32,599 bases of DNA from an uncultured Lachnospiraceae bacterium (GTDB lineage: Bacteria > Bacillota > Clostridia > Lachnospirales > Lachnospiraceae): contig CAKRFU010000026.1 of NCBI GenBank assembly GCA_934320845.1, forward strand, positions 1-32,599, read 5' to 3'. Made by a program: the position numbers and the translations under genes. The number at the start of each line of letters is the position of its first letter. Position 1 is the first letter of the stretch. The notes below the pieces were generated by a model. It was not told the origin of the DNA. It saw only the letters and a program-made list of their open reading frames with translations, and did not search any database. Shown piece by piece: positions 7,396 through 16,051 of the stretch.

Positions 7396-9387
7396 ATGGC
7401 AGAGAAAAAGAAATTTTATTTAACAACAGCGATTGCTTATACATCAGGTAAACCGCATATTGGAAACACATATGAGGCAGTTCTTGCAGACAGTATTGTA
7501 AGATTTAAAAGACAGCAGGGATATGATGTCCGTTTTCAGACAGGAACAGATGAGCATGGACAGAAAATTGAGATAAAAGCTGATGAAGCAGGTATAACAC
7601 CAAAGAAATTTGTAGATGATGTATCAGGACAGATTAAATCAATCTGGGATTTAATGAATACTTCATATGATAAGTTTATCAGAACAACTGATGAATACCA
7701 TGAGAAACAGGTTCAGAAAATATTTAAAAAGTTATATGAGCAGGGAGACATCTATAAGGGATATTACGAAGGAATGTATTGTACACCTTGTGAGTCATTC
7801 TTTACTTCATCACAGCTTGTAGATGGAAAGTGTCCTGACTGTGGAAGAGAATGTCAGCCGGCAAAAGAGGAAGCATATTTCCTTAAACTCAGCAATTATG
7901 CAGACAGACTTATTGAGCATATAAAGACACATCCTGAATTTATTCAGCCTGAATCACGCAAAAACGAGATGATGAATAACTTCCTTCTTCCGGGACTTCA
8001 GGATTTGTGTGTATCACGTACTTCATTTAAATGGGGTATTCCTGTAGATTTTGACCCGGGTCATGTTGTATATGTATGGGTTGATGCGCTCAGTAACTAT
8101 ATCACAGGACTTGGTTATGACGTTGACGGAAATAACGATACAAGTGAAACAGGAACAGACCTTTTTGAAAAATTCTGGCCTGCAGACCTTCATCTTATAG
8201 GTAAAGATATTCTTAGATTTCATACAATTTATTGGCCAATCATGCTTATGGCACTCGGACTTCCGCTTCCAAAGCAGGTATTTGGTCACCCTTGGCTTCT
8301 TCAGGGAGAGGGTAAGATGAGTAAGTCAAAAGGAAACGTGATTTATGCAGATGACCTCGTAGATATGTTCGGAGTAGATGCTGTTCGTTACTTTGTACTT
8401 CATGAGATGCCGTTTGAAAATGATGGTGTAATCACATGGGAACTCATGGTTGAGCGTATGAACTCAGACCTTGCAAACACACTTGGAAACCTTGTAAACA
8501 GAACAATCTCAATGACAAACAAGTATCTTGGCGGAATTGCAGAGGATAAAGGAGTTGCTGAAAGCGTTGACGATGACCTTAAGTCATTCGTACTTTCCGT
8601 GCCAAAGAAAGTTGAAGAAAAAATGGATAAGCTTCGTGTTGCAGATGCAATTACAGAAGTATTTACAATTTTTAAGAGATGTAACAAATATATTGACGAG
8701 ACAGAGCCTTGGGTACTTGGCAAAGATGAGGCAAAGAAAGACAGACTTTCAACAGTTCTTTACAACCTTATTGAGAGTATTACTATCGGTGCAAGCCTTT
8801 TGAAATCATTTATGCCTGACACAACAGAAAAGATTTTAAAACAGCTGGGTACAACAGAGCGTGCACTTGAAGACATGGATAAATTCGGCCTGTATGAATC
8901 AGGAACAAAGGTAACAGATGCACCTGAAATTCTCTTTATGAGACTGGACGTAAAAGAAGTGCTTGCAAAAGCTGAGGAAATTCAGGCAGCACAGAAAGCC
9001 GCCGCCGGTGCAGCAGAAGAAGCAGAGTCAGACGAGGAAGTAATAGATATAGAAGCAAAACCTGAAATCACATTTGATGATTTTGAGAAAATGCAGTTCC
9101 AGGTAGGAGAGATAATTGCATGTGAGGAAGTTAAGAAATCAAAGAAACTTCTCTGCTCACAGGTAAAAATTGGAAGTGAAGTAAAACAAATCGTGTCAGG
9201 AATTAAAAAGCATTACTCTGCAGAAGAGATGGTTGGCAAAAAGGTAATGGTACTTGTAAACCTTAAACCGGCTAAACTTGCAGGAGTATTATCAGAGGGA
9301 ATGCTGCTTTGTGCAGAAGATGCAGAGGGAAATCTGTCGCTTATGACACCTGAAAAGAAAATGCCGGCAGGAGCAGAAATCTGCTAG
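7396..9387 (+). CDS. metG: Methionyl-tRNA synthetase, with C-terminal tRNA-binding domain
   Basis: MetG charges tRNA-Met with methionine in the cytoplasm. The 663-residue protein has the class I signatures PHIGN (H21-N24) and KMSKS (307-311). A zinc knuckle is formed by C129, C132, C146 and C149. The last ~105 residues, after a linker of acidic and Ala-rich sequence, are the Trbp111/EMAP-II-like tRNA-binding domain that makes the enzyme a dimer. GGAGG at 7385-7389 sets the ATG at 7396. An upstream in-frame ATG at 7354 lies inside the terminator stem and is rejected. Expression is controlled by the T-box leader. tcdA begins 17 bases after the stop and is probably co-transcribed. Nothing essential is missing. 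Confidence 0.98.
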   Translation: MAEKKKFYLTTAIAYTSGKPHIGNTYEAVLADSIVRFKRQQGYDVRFQTGTDEHGQKIEIKADEAGITPKKFVDDVSGQIKSIWDLMNTSYDKFIRTTDEYHEKQVQKIFKKLYEQGDIYKGYYEGMYCTPCESFFTSSQLVDGKCPDCGRECQPAKEEAYFLKLSNYADRLIEHIKTHPEFIQPESRKNEMMNNFLLPGLQDLCVSRTSFKWGIPVDFDPGHVVYVWVDALSNYITGLGYDVDGNNDTSETGTDLFEKFWPADLHLIGKDILRFHTIYWPIMLMALGLPLPKQVFGHPWLLQGEGKMSKSKGNVIYADDLVDMFGVDAVRYFVLHEMPFENDGVITWELMVERMNSDLANTLGNLVNRTISMTNKYLGGIAEDKGVAESVDDDLKSFVLSVPKKVEEKMDKLRVADAITEVFTIFKRCNKYIDETEPWVLGKDEAKKDRLSTVLYNLIESITIGASLLKSFMPDTTEKILKQLGTTERALEDMDKFGLYESGTKVTDAPEILFMRLDVKEVLAKAEEIQAAQKAAAGAAEEAESDEEVIDIEAKPEITFDDFEKMQFQVGEIIACEEVKKSKKLLCSQVKIGSEVKQIVSGIKKHYSAEEMVGKKVMVLVNLKPAKLAGVLSEGMLLCAEDAEGNLSLMTPEKKMPAGAEIC

Positions 9388-9404
9388 TGGATACGGAGGC
9401 CTAA

Positions 9405-10160
9405 ATGCAAAATCAATTTTCACGTTCAGAATTGCTAATAGGAAAAGAAGGTATTGAAAAACTTCACAAGTCAAGAGTTGCTGTTTTCGGTATAGGCGGA
9501 GTTGGAGGTTATACTGTTGATGCACTTGTCAGAAGCGGTGTTGAACAGATAGATTTGATAGATGATGATAAAGTGTGTCTTACAAACTTGAACCGCCAGC
9601 TTATTGCAACAAGAAAAACAGTGGGAAAAGACAAAGTAGACATTATGCGTGAACGCATATTAGAAATAAATCCAAAGGTTACAGTCAATGTTTATAAGAC
9701 ATTTTTCCTGCCTGAAAATGCAGATACATTTCCATTTGAGGAATATGATTATGTTGTAGATGCAGTAGATACTGTGACGGCAAAGATTTCACTTGCTATG
9801 AAATGTCAGGAAACAGGAACCCCGATAATAAGCTGTATGGGAGCAGGCAATAAAATGGACGCAAGTGCATTTAAAGTAGCTGATATTTATAAGACAAAAG
9901 TATGCCCGCTTGCAAAAGTAATGCGTCGTGAACTTAAAAAACGAGGTGTGAAAAAGCTTAAAGTTGTTTACTCGGAAGAAAAGCCGATGACACCTATTGA
10001 GGATGAAAATGATAATTGCAAGAACCATTGCATATGTCCTCCGGGAGTACAGCGTACATGTCTGCAGAGACGAGCAGTACCGGGAAGTATGGCATTTGTG
10101 CCAGCCGTAGCAGGTCTTATTATTGCAGGTGAGGTAGTTAAGGACTTGATTGGGGAGTAA
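9405..10160 (+). CDS. tcdA: TcdA-like tRNA threonylcarbamoyladenosine dehydratase (ThiF/E1 superfamily)
   Basis: TcdA uses ATP to cyclise t6A at position 37 of ANN-decoding tRNAs to ct6A. The 251-residue protein starts with the ThiF/MoeB-type nucleotide-binding loop GIGGVGG (29-35), followed by the conserved DDDKVCLTNLNRQ segment and a VDAVDT motif. The C-terminal part has the Cys-containing CPPGVQRTC stretch and ends in PAVAGLIIAGEVVKDL, as in YgdL/CsdL proteins. It is slightly shorter than the E. coli protein. CGGAGG precedes the ATG, and only 17 bases separate it from metG. Since tRNA-Met is an ANN decoder, the linkage makes functional sense. A more general sulfur-carrier activation role (ThiF/MoeB) is less likely, because no ThiS/MoaD partner is adjacent. 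Confidence 0.9.
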   Translation: MQNQFSRSELLIGKEGIEKLHKSRVAVFGIGGVGGYTVDALVRSGVEQIDLIDDDKVCLTNLNRQLIATRKTVGKDKVDIMRERILEINPKVTVNVYKTFFLPENADTFPFEEYDYVVDAVDTVTAKISLAMKCQETGTPIISCMGAGNKMDASAFKVADIYKTKVCPLAKVMRRELKKRGVKKLKVVYSEEKPMTPIEDENDNCKNHCICPPGVQRTCLQRRAVPGSMAFVPAVAGLIIAGEVVKDLIGE

Positions 10161-10193
10161 AAAGGGGAGAAAAATAAATAAGTTTTAATAAAT

Positions 10194-10288
10194 AAAAATC
10201 ATATCCAAAGAATAATTTTATGACAATTCAAAAGAGTTAGAATAAAAATTTAACAATTTGAAGTCATTTTATTTTGGATATGATTTTT
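10194..10288. terminator. Long inverted repeat, likely bidirectional terminator
   Basis: Bases 10194-10209 and 10273-10288 are a perfect 16-base inverted repeat. The inner 63 bases continue the pairing imperfectly: ATGAC and TTCAAA on the left pair with TTTGAAGTCAT on the right, with two extra A bases bulged. The outer arms end in T runs on both strands. The element sits between the converging tcdA and LacI-type genes and could stop transcription from both sides. Confidence 0.7.
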
Positions 10289-10305
10289 TTATACTTTTAT
10301 TTAGG

Positions 10306-11310
10306 TTATATTTTTTTGCAGCTTTCTCTTACCACAAGTTCACATGGAATCTTAGCTTTAAGGGGCGTTTTTATACTGAGATTTGAAGCGACGTACACAA
10401 GGTTTGCTCCATGTTGTCCCATATCGTATGCCGGAGCGTGTATGGTTGTAAGCGGAGGCTCGATGTAGGCACTTGTCTCTTCGTCGTTAAAACCTATAAC
10501 GGATATATCGTTAGGAATTTTAAAATTATTTTCACGAATTGCTTTCATTGCTCCGAGTGCAATAACATCATTTGCCGCAAATACGGCAGTTGGAATATTA
10601 TTTTCATTAAAAAGTTCATTCATCATATTGTAGCCGGATTCAAAGGTAAAACTTCCTTCTTTAAAATAAGGTTTATAATCCATTTTTCTATGATTCATAT
10701 ATTTTTTATAGGCTGTTGTGCGGGCATCTGTTATAAGTTCATGATTTCCGACATATTCTTTTCCGCCTAAGAATGCAATTTTTTTGTGTCCAAGCCCTGT
10801 AAGATAATCAAGTGCACTGTAAACAGCGTGTTCAAAATCCATTGATAAGGAGGTGATATTAAATTCGTCCACAGCCATATCAAGAAATACAATATTATTA
10901 CATATATCAATGAAATTTTGGATTTCTTCACGGCTGAATTTACCTATACATATAAGTCCGTCAACATCGTTTAATTTTGAAAAGTTTTCGGAGTCTCCGG
11001 GAAATACACGGAGTACATTTATATTATTTTTCTCACAGAAATCTTCGACACCCTGTCTTGCTTTGAGATAATAGTTATCTTTTAATTCTTCTTCCGCTGA
11101 AAACCATAAGACTATACCCATTGTAAAGGAGTTTCTTGCGGTGGGTGTATTTGTTCTCGGAAGCTTTTTATAATTTAAATTTTTTGCAGTATTTAATACC
11201 TTTTTTCGTGTTTCGGCTGAGACATGAAGGGTAGCATCGTTGTTTAATATTCTTGAAACTGCACCGGGAGAAACGCCAGCCTTTTTTGCTATATCACGAA
11301 TTGTTGCCAT
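10306..11310 (-). CDS. LacI/GalR-family transcriptional regulator, probable galactose repressor
   Basis: This 334-residue protein has the LacI architecture. An N-terminal helix-turn-helix (TIRDIAKKAGVSPGAVSRIL, about residues 3-22) is followed by the hinge helix region and a periplasmic-binding-protein-like core of ~270 residues. That core includes AVFAANDVIALGAMKA and the DISVIGFNDEETS segment typical of the family. It is transcribed away from galK, with about 260 bases between the two starts. That gap holds a 15-base perfect palindrome and a related half-palindrome inside the galK promoter, so it likely represses galKT and itself. The inducer is probably galactose or a galactoside by context, but the binding pocket cannot be read from sequence. 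The family is certain; the regulon is inferred. Confidence 0.93.
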   Translation of the reverse strand: MATIRDIAKKAGVSPGAVSRILNNDATLHVSAETRKKVLNTAKNLNYKKLPRTNTPTARNSFTMGIVLWFSAEEELKDNYYLKARQGVEDFCEKNNINVLRVFPGDSENFSKLNDVDGLICIGKFSREEIQNFIDICNNIVFLDMAVDEFNITSLSMDFEHAVYSALDYLTGLGHKKIAFLGGKEYVGNHELITDARTTAYKKYMNHRKMDYKPYFKEGSFTFESGYNMMNELFNENNIPTAVFAANDVIALGAMKAIRENNFKIPNDISVIGFNDEETSAYIEPPLTTIHAPAYDMGQHGANLVYVASNLSIKTPLKAKIPCELVVRESCKKI

Positions 11311-11369
11311 ATAACGCCCTCTTTCTTCTTTAAATTAGCTTTAAAAATTATATCTGTCTGAATGTACAA

Positions 11370-11384
11370 ATGTTTACTAAACAT
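11370..11384. promoter_or_regulatory. Operator-like palindrome upstream of the LacI-type gene
   Basis: This is a perfect 15-base palindrome about a central C (ATGTTTA C TAAACAT). On the - strand it lies where the -35 box would be for a TATAAT at 11352-11347, 17 bases away, so binding here would block the regulator's own promoter. Confidence 0.65.
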
Positions 11385-11466
11385 ATGGTAACATAATAAG
11401 TAAAGATTGTCGAGATTATTTATAAAAACATAGTAAATATTTAGTAAAAATAACAGTAAACAATTC

Positions 11467-11495
11467 TTGACATTTTAGTAAACAGGTATTATATT
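11467..11495 (+). promoter_or_regulatory. galK promoter with embedded operator
   Basis: TTGACA (11467-11472), a 17-base spacer and TATATT (11490-11495) form a good sigma-A promoter. The spacer holds TTTAGTAAACAG (11474-11485), whose right half TAAACA matches the upstream palindrome. A further partial copy (CAGTAAACAA, 11454-11463) lies just before the -35 box. This is the classic layout for LacI-type repression. Confidence 0.75.
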
Positions 11496-11570
11496 AGACT
11501 TAAATAAGGCAGATTGTTAATATATGAGAATTTTTGTTAATTGGCAGATAAATTTAGGAGGATTTTGTGC

Positions 11571-12857
11571 ATGAAAAAGACATGTGAATTAAAAGAAGCA
11601 TTAAAAAAAGGAGAGTATAAAGACTTATTGTCAGATATTTATGTTGATGAGAGTAAGATTAAATATCAGACAGAGCGTTATATTAAGGCAATTGAAAAGT
11701 TTGAAAAACTTTATGGTGAGGGAGAGGCAGCTATTTATAGTGCTCCGGGAAGAAGTGAAGTTGGAGGAAATCATACAGATCACCAGCATGGTGAAATTCT
11801 TGCAGCGTCTATCAATCTTGATGCTATTGCAATTACAAGAAAAACTGATGACAATATGATACATCTCATTTCAGGTACATATAAGGAGATTGTTATTGAT
11901 GTCAGCAATCTTTCTTATGATGAAAGTGAAAAGGAGACTACGAAAGCCTTGATAAAAGGTGTGCTTAAAGGTGCAAAAGATCATGGTTTCAATGTTGGCG
12001 GATTTAAGGCATATGTTACAAGTGATGTGCTGATTGGAGCAGGTTTATCTTCATCCGCTGCTTTTGAGACAGTTGTAGGTACTATTATTTCATATCTTTA
12101 TAATGAAGGAAAAATGGATGCAGTTACAATAGCCATTATCGGACAGTATGCGGAGAATGTGTATTTCGGAAAGCCTTGCGGTCTTATGGATCAGATGGCA
12201 TGCTCAGTTGGAAGTCTTGTTCATGTAAATTTTGCAAATCCAAAAGAGCCTGTTGTGGAAAAAGTTGAATTTGATATGAATAAATATGGATACAGTTTAT
12301 GTATTACAGATACAAAAGGTTCACATGCAGATTTAACTGCTGATTATGCAGCGGTTCCGCAGGAAATGAAGGAAGTTGCAGCTTATTTTGGAAAAGAAGT
12401 TCTTCTTGAAGTTTCAATGGAAGATATTCTTGAAAATATAGCGAAGCTCAGAGAAAAATGCGGTGACCGTGCCGTGCTTCGTGCAATTCATTTTATAAAT
12501 GAGAATAAACGTGTCGGCAAGGAAACAGATGCTCTTAAAGCAGAAGAAATTGACAAATTCCTGAGTCTTGTCAAGGAGTCGGGGGATTCATCATATAAGT
12601 ATCTCCAAAATGTTTATACCGTAAATGATATTAAACATCAGAATGTGTCACTTGCTCTTGCTATAAGTGACAGCGTGCTTGAGGGTGGAAATGGAGTATG
12701 CCGTGTACATGGCGGCGGATTTGCCGGAACTATTCAGGCATTTGTTAAAAATGAAGCTGTACCTGAATATCTTGAAAAAATGGATAAGGTATTTGGAAAG
12801 GGAGCGTGCAGTGTTCTTAAAATTCGCAAATATGGTGGAATGAAAGTCGTTGATTAA
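11571..12857 (+). CDS. galK: Galactokinase
   Basis: GalK phosphorylates galactose with ATP to galactose-1-phosphate, the first committed step of the Leloir pathway. The 428-residue protein carries the galactokinase signature GRSEVGGNHTDHQHG (60-74), a variant of the usual GEHTDY form. It also has the GHMP-kinase ATP loop GAGLSSSAA (156-164) and the C-terminal GHMP motif VHGGGFAGTIQAFV. AGGAGG at 11556-11561 lies nine bases before the ATG at 11571. The GTG at 11567 is out of frame, and the upstream in-frame start at 11541 overlaps the ribosome binding site. The protein resembles the longer galactokinases common in Clostridia. galT follows 84 bases later in the same direction. Other GHMP kinases are excluded by the signature. 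Confidence 0.96.
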   Translation: MKKTCELKEALKKGEYKDLLSDIYVDESKIKYQTERYIKAIEKFEKLYGEGEAAIYSAPGRSEVGGNHTDHQHGEILAASINLDAIAITRKTDDNMIHLISGTYKEIVIDVSNLSYDESEKETTKALIKGVLKGAKDHGFNVGGFKAYVTSDVLIGAGLSSSAAFETVVGTIISYLYNEGKMDAVTIAIIGQYAENVYFGKPCGLMDQMACSVGSLVHVNFANPKEPVVEKVEFDMNKYGYSLCITDTKGSHADLTADYAAVPQEMKEVAAYFGKEVLLEVSMEDILENIAKLREKCGDRAVLRAIHFINENKRVGKETDALKAEEIDKFLSLVKESGDSSYKYLQNVYTVNDIKHQNVSLALAISDSVLEGGNGVCRVHGGGFAGTIQAFVKNEAVPEYLEKMDKVFGKGACSVLKIRKYGGMKVVD

Positions 12858-12941
12858 ATTAAGAAAATTAAACATATATAAAATTATTGGATAATAAGTG
12901 AGAGTAAATATAGAAAAAATAATAACATGGAGGTAAAAAAA

Positions 12942-14432
12942 GTGATTACAAAATATATCAGTGAACTTGTTTTATACGGAAAAGAAAATGGTTTGATTGA
13001 CGAATGTGATGAAATTTATGTTACAAATAGACTTTTAGAATTATTTGATGTAATGGAATACAGCGAGGAGAATAAAGTTACATCGTTCAGACCGGTTCAT
13101 GAAATTCTTGAAGACATGATGACATATGCTTTTGAAAAAGGAATTATGAAGGAAGATACAATCACAGCAAAAGATTTATTTGATACAAAGATAATGGGTT
13201 GTATTACTCCGGCACCAAGTATTGTAAGAAAAAAATTCAAAGAAAAATATGATGTTTCGCCAAAGGAAGCCACAGATTTCTATTATAATTTCAGCCAGGC
13301 AACCAATTACATAAGAAAAGACAGGATTGCAAAGGACGAGAAATGGGTAACTGATACGGAATATGGTGAGATTGATATTACTATAAATCTCTCAAAACCT
13401 GAGAAAGACCCAAGAGACATTGCAAAAGCAGGAAAAGCTAAAAAATCAGGCTATCCGGCATGTCTTTTATGCAAGGAAAATGAGGGTTATGCTGGACATT
13501 TCTCACATCCTGCAAGACAAAATCACAGAGTTATGCCTGTTACATTAGATGGACAGCAGTATTTCTTACAGTATTCACCATATGTTTATTATAATGAGCA
13601 TTGCATTATATTTAATGCAGAGCATACGCCGATGAAGATAGATAGAGCAGTATTTAGGAAAATACTTGACTTTGTAAGACAGTTTCCACATTATATGGCA
13701 GGCTCAAATGCGGATTTACCTATAGTTGGAGGTTCTATTTTAAGTCATGACCATTTTCAGGGTGGCGGTTACACATTTGCAATGGCAAAAGCCGGTTATG
13801 ACAAAACTTTTAAACTTCCGGGGTTTGATGACATAACAGCGGGAATCGTGAAATGGCCTATGTCAGTAATTCGTTTACAGGGTGAAAATGCGGAAAAGAT
13901 TGTGGAGGCAGCAGACTACATTCTTACAAGCTGGAGAGCATATACAGATAAAGACGCTTTTATTTTTAGTGAAACGGATGGAGTGCCGCACAACACAATT
14001 ACACCGATTGCCCGTATGCGTGATGGCAAATATGAACTTGATCTTGTTTTGCGTAACAACATTACGACAGAAGAAGCACCATGGGGAGTATATCATCCAT
14101 CTGCCGATCTTCATCACATTAAAAAGGAAAATATCGGACTCATCGAAGTAATGGGGCTTGCGGTACTTCCGGCAAGATTGAAAAAAGAAATGAGTGATTT
14201 GGCAGAAGCAATTTTAAATCATAAAGACATTCGTGCAGATGAGACACTTGAAAAACATGCCGACTGGGTAGACGAATGGATTGGAAATTATACAATCACT
14301 TCAGAAAATATTATGGAAATAATTCATAATGAGATAAGTAAGGTATTTGTCAAGGTGCTTGAATGTGCAGGTGTTTATAAGCGCACAAAAGAAGGTCAGG
14401 AAGCATTTATGAGATTTATTGAGAGTTTGTAG
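12942..14432 (+). CDS. galT: UTP-hexose-1-phosphate uridylyltransferase, class II (Firmicute type)
   Basis: GalT exchanges UMP between UDP-glucose and galactose-1-phosphate. The 496-residue protein belongs to the longer class II GalT found in Firmicutes, not the ~350-residue E. coli type. GGSILSHDHFQGGGYTFAM carries the paired histidines of the active site, and PHNTITPIARMRDGKYELD is characteristic of the class. The start is decided by the ribosome binding site. An ATG at 12927 overlaps ATGGAGGT, whose GGAGG (12929-12933) is correctly spaced for the GTG at 12942, so GTG is preferred; starting at 12927 would add five residues. It completes the galactose pair with galK. galE is not in the window. 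Confidence 0.95.
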   Translation: MITKYISELVLYGKENGLIDECDEIYVTNRLLELFDVMEYSEENKVTSFRPVHEILEDMMTYAFEKGIMKEDTITAKDLFDTKIMGCITPAPSIVRKKFKEKYDVSPKEATDFYYNFSQATNYIRKDRIAKDEKWVTDTEYGEIDITINLSKPEKDPRDIAKAGKAKKSGYPACLLCKENEGYAGHFSHPARQNHRVMPVTLDGQQYFLQYSPYVYYNEHCIIFNAEHTPMKIDRAVFRKILDFVRQFPHYMAGSNADLPIVGGSILSHDHFQGGGYTFAMAKAGYDKTFKLPGFDDITAGIVKWPMSVIRLQGENAEKIVEAADYILTSWRAYTDKDAFIFSETDGVPHNTITPIARMRDGKYELDLVLRNNITTEEAPWGVYHPSADLHHIKKENIGLIEVMGLAVLPARLKKEMSDLAEAILNHKDIRADETLEKHADWVDEWIGNYTITSENIMEIIHNEISKVFVKVLECAGVYKRTKEGQEAFMRFIESL

Positions 14433-14456
14433 TTTTTATTTACAGTAAGAAAGTTT

Positions 14457-14483
14457 ACAAAGCACGATTTTATCGTGCTTTGT
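14457..14483 (+). terminator. Hairpin terminator after galT
   Basis: ACAAAGCACGA and its exact complement flank the 5-base loop TTTTA, giving an 11-base stem 24 bases after the galT stop. The T tract after it is poor, so termination may be partial. Confidence 0.65.
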
Positions 14484-14536
14484 AGCATTTTAACCGCCTT
14501 TTTTACTCAAAAAAATACAGACAGAAATTAAGCATA

Positions 14537-14566
14537 TTGCATATATTCTTCTTTTCGTGCTATTAT
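14537..14566 (+). promoter_or_regulatory. Predicted promoter for the MATE transporter gene
   Basis: TTGCAT (14537-14542) and TATTAT (14561-14566) are 18 bases apart. About 85 bases of untranslated leader follow; I see no recognisable riboswitch there. Confidence 0.45.
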
Positions 14567-14654
14567 ATGGAATTGTACGGCAGAAATAGTTTTGAATCTT
14601 ATAAAAGGCACAACAATAAGATTAAATTATTAAATTACACGGAGGGAGATAAAA

Positions 14655-16046
14655 ATGAGCAATCAACAAAATTCAGTTCCGGTTCAGGAAAATAAAATGG
14701 GAACGATGCCAATTGGAAAACTTGTTTTTAATATGTCGCTGCCAATGATGGTTTCGATGCTGGTTCAGGCGTTATACAATATTGTTGACAGTATATTTGT
14801 TGCGAAATTATCTGAGAATGCGCTGACGGCAGTTTCACTTGCGTTTCCATTACAGACACTTCTTATTGCAGTAGGCACTGGTACAGGTGTTGGTATGAAT
14901 GCGCTTCTGTCTAAGTCTCTTGGGGAGAAGAATTTCAAGAAAGCAAATAAAACCGCAACAAATGCTGCTTTTATTTATGCACTTAGCTATATAGTATTTC
15001 TTATACTTGGTTTTACTATAGTTAAGCCTTTTTACAGAAGTCAGGTAGGGAGTGCAGATGCTGAAATTATGACGATGGGTGTTGATTATCTCAGCACAGT
15101 TATGATTTTCTCATTTGGAATATTTACACAGGTCTTTTTTGAGAGACTTCTTACATCGACAGGAAGAACTATCTTTAGTATGACGTCACAGCTTAGCGGT
15201 GCATTGACAAATATTATATTGGATCCGATTTTGATTTTTGGTATGTTTGGACTTCCTAAAATGGGAGTGACAGGAGCAGCAGTAGCAACAGTAATCGGTC
15301 AGTGTGTTGCGGGTATTGTTGCGGGGACATGCAATCATAAGTTTAATCATGAGGTTAAGTTTGAATTTAAAGGATTCAGACCGGATTTAAAAATTATTGG
15401 AACAATTTATGCAGTAGGTATTCCTTCAATAATAATGCAGTCAATAGGTTCAATCATGACTTATTGCATGAACAGAATACTTATTGAATTTTCATCGACA
15501 GCTACGGCTGTATTTGGTGTTTACTTTAAGTTACAGAGCTTTTTCTTTATGCCTGTATTTGGGTTAAATAATGGAATCACACCTATAATCGCTTATAATT
15601 ACGGGGCAAGACAGCGTAAGCGTATGACGAAAACGATAAAACTCAGCCTTTTTGTTGCATTTTGTCTTACATTTATCGGTTTTGTTCTTTTTGAGAGTAT
15701 TCCACAGGTTTTACTTGGAATGTTTAGTGCGTCTGATGATTTGCTTAAGATTGGTATACCTGCACTTAGAACAATCGGCGTACATTATCTTATCGCATGG
15801 TTCTGCATTATCGCAGGTACTGTATTTCAAGCACTTGGAAAGGCAATATTCAGCATGGTGGTATCAATTATGCGTCAGCTTGTGGTTCTTATACCTGCCG
15901 CATATCTGCTTGCAAAGTTTGGCGGACTTCATATGGTATGGTGGTCATTCCCTATTGCTGAGATAATGTCTTTTATCGTATCGACAGCATTTCTTATAAG
16001 GATATGGCGCATAATTATAAAAGATATTCCAGAGGGACATGAATAA
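14655..16046 (+). CDS. MATE-family multidrug/sodium antiporter
   Basis: The 463-residue, strongly hydrophobic protein has the length and roughly 12 membrane helices of a MATE transporter, which exports cationic or organic compounds in exchange for Na+ or H+. Family features include the N-terminal GTMPIGKLVFNMSLPMMVSM opening, the ALYNIVDSIFVAKLSE segment at the end of the first helix, and a repeated half with GLNNGITPIIAYNYGA. GGAGGGAG lies just before the ATG. It is a single-gene unit between the galT hairpin and the converging J-domain gene, whose stop is only five bases away. The substrate cannot be predicted; a drug, toxin or metabolite is possible. Confidence 0.93.
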   Translation: MSNQQNSVPVQENKMGTMPIGKLVFNMSLPMMVSMLVQALYNIVDSIFVAKLSENALTAVSLAFPLQTLLIAVGTGTGVGMNALLSKSLGEKNFKKANKTATNAAFIYALSYIVFLILGFTIVKPFYRSQVGSADAEIMTMGVDYLSTVMIFSFGIFTQVFFERLLTSTGRTIFSMTSQLSGALTNIILDPILIFGMFGLPKMGVTGAAVATVIGQCVAGIVAGTCNHKFNHEVKFEFKGFRPDLKIIGTIYAVGIPSIIMQSIGSIMTYCMNRILIEFSSTATAVFGVYFKLQSFFFMPVFGLNNGITPIIAYNYGARQRKRMTKTIKLSLFVAFCLTFIGFVLFESIPQVLLGMFSASDDLLKIGIPALRTIGVHYLIAWFCIIAGTVFQALGKAIFSMVVSIMRQLVVLIPAAYLLAKFGGLHMVWWSFPIAEIMSFIVSTAFLIRIWRIIIKDIPEGHE

Positions 16047-16051
16047 TTAAA

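Noticed and set aside
8528..8803. A 91-residue open frame inside metG, and similar open frames inside other genes
   Set aside because: Shadow frames of well-supported genes, with no start signals of their own.
12927..12941. ATG at 12927 as the galT start
   Set aside because: It is the front of the ATGGAGGT ribosome binding site that serves the GTG at 12942.
14433..14654. Riboswitch upstream of the MATE transporter
   Set aside because: Only the galT hairpin and a plain promoter are visible; no conserved aptamer motif could be recognised.
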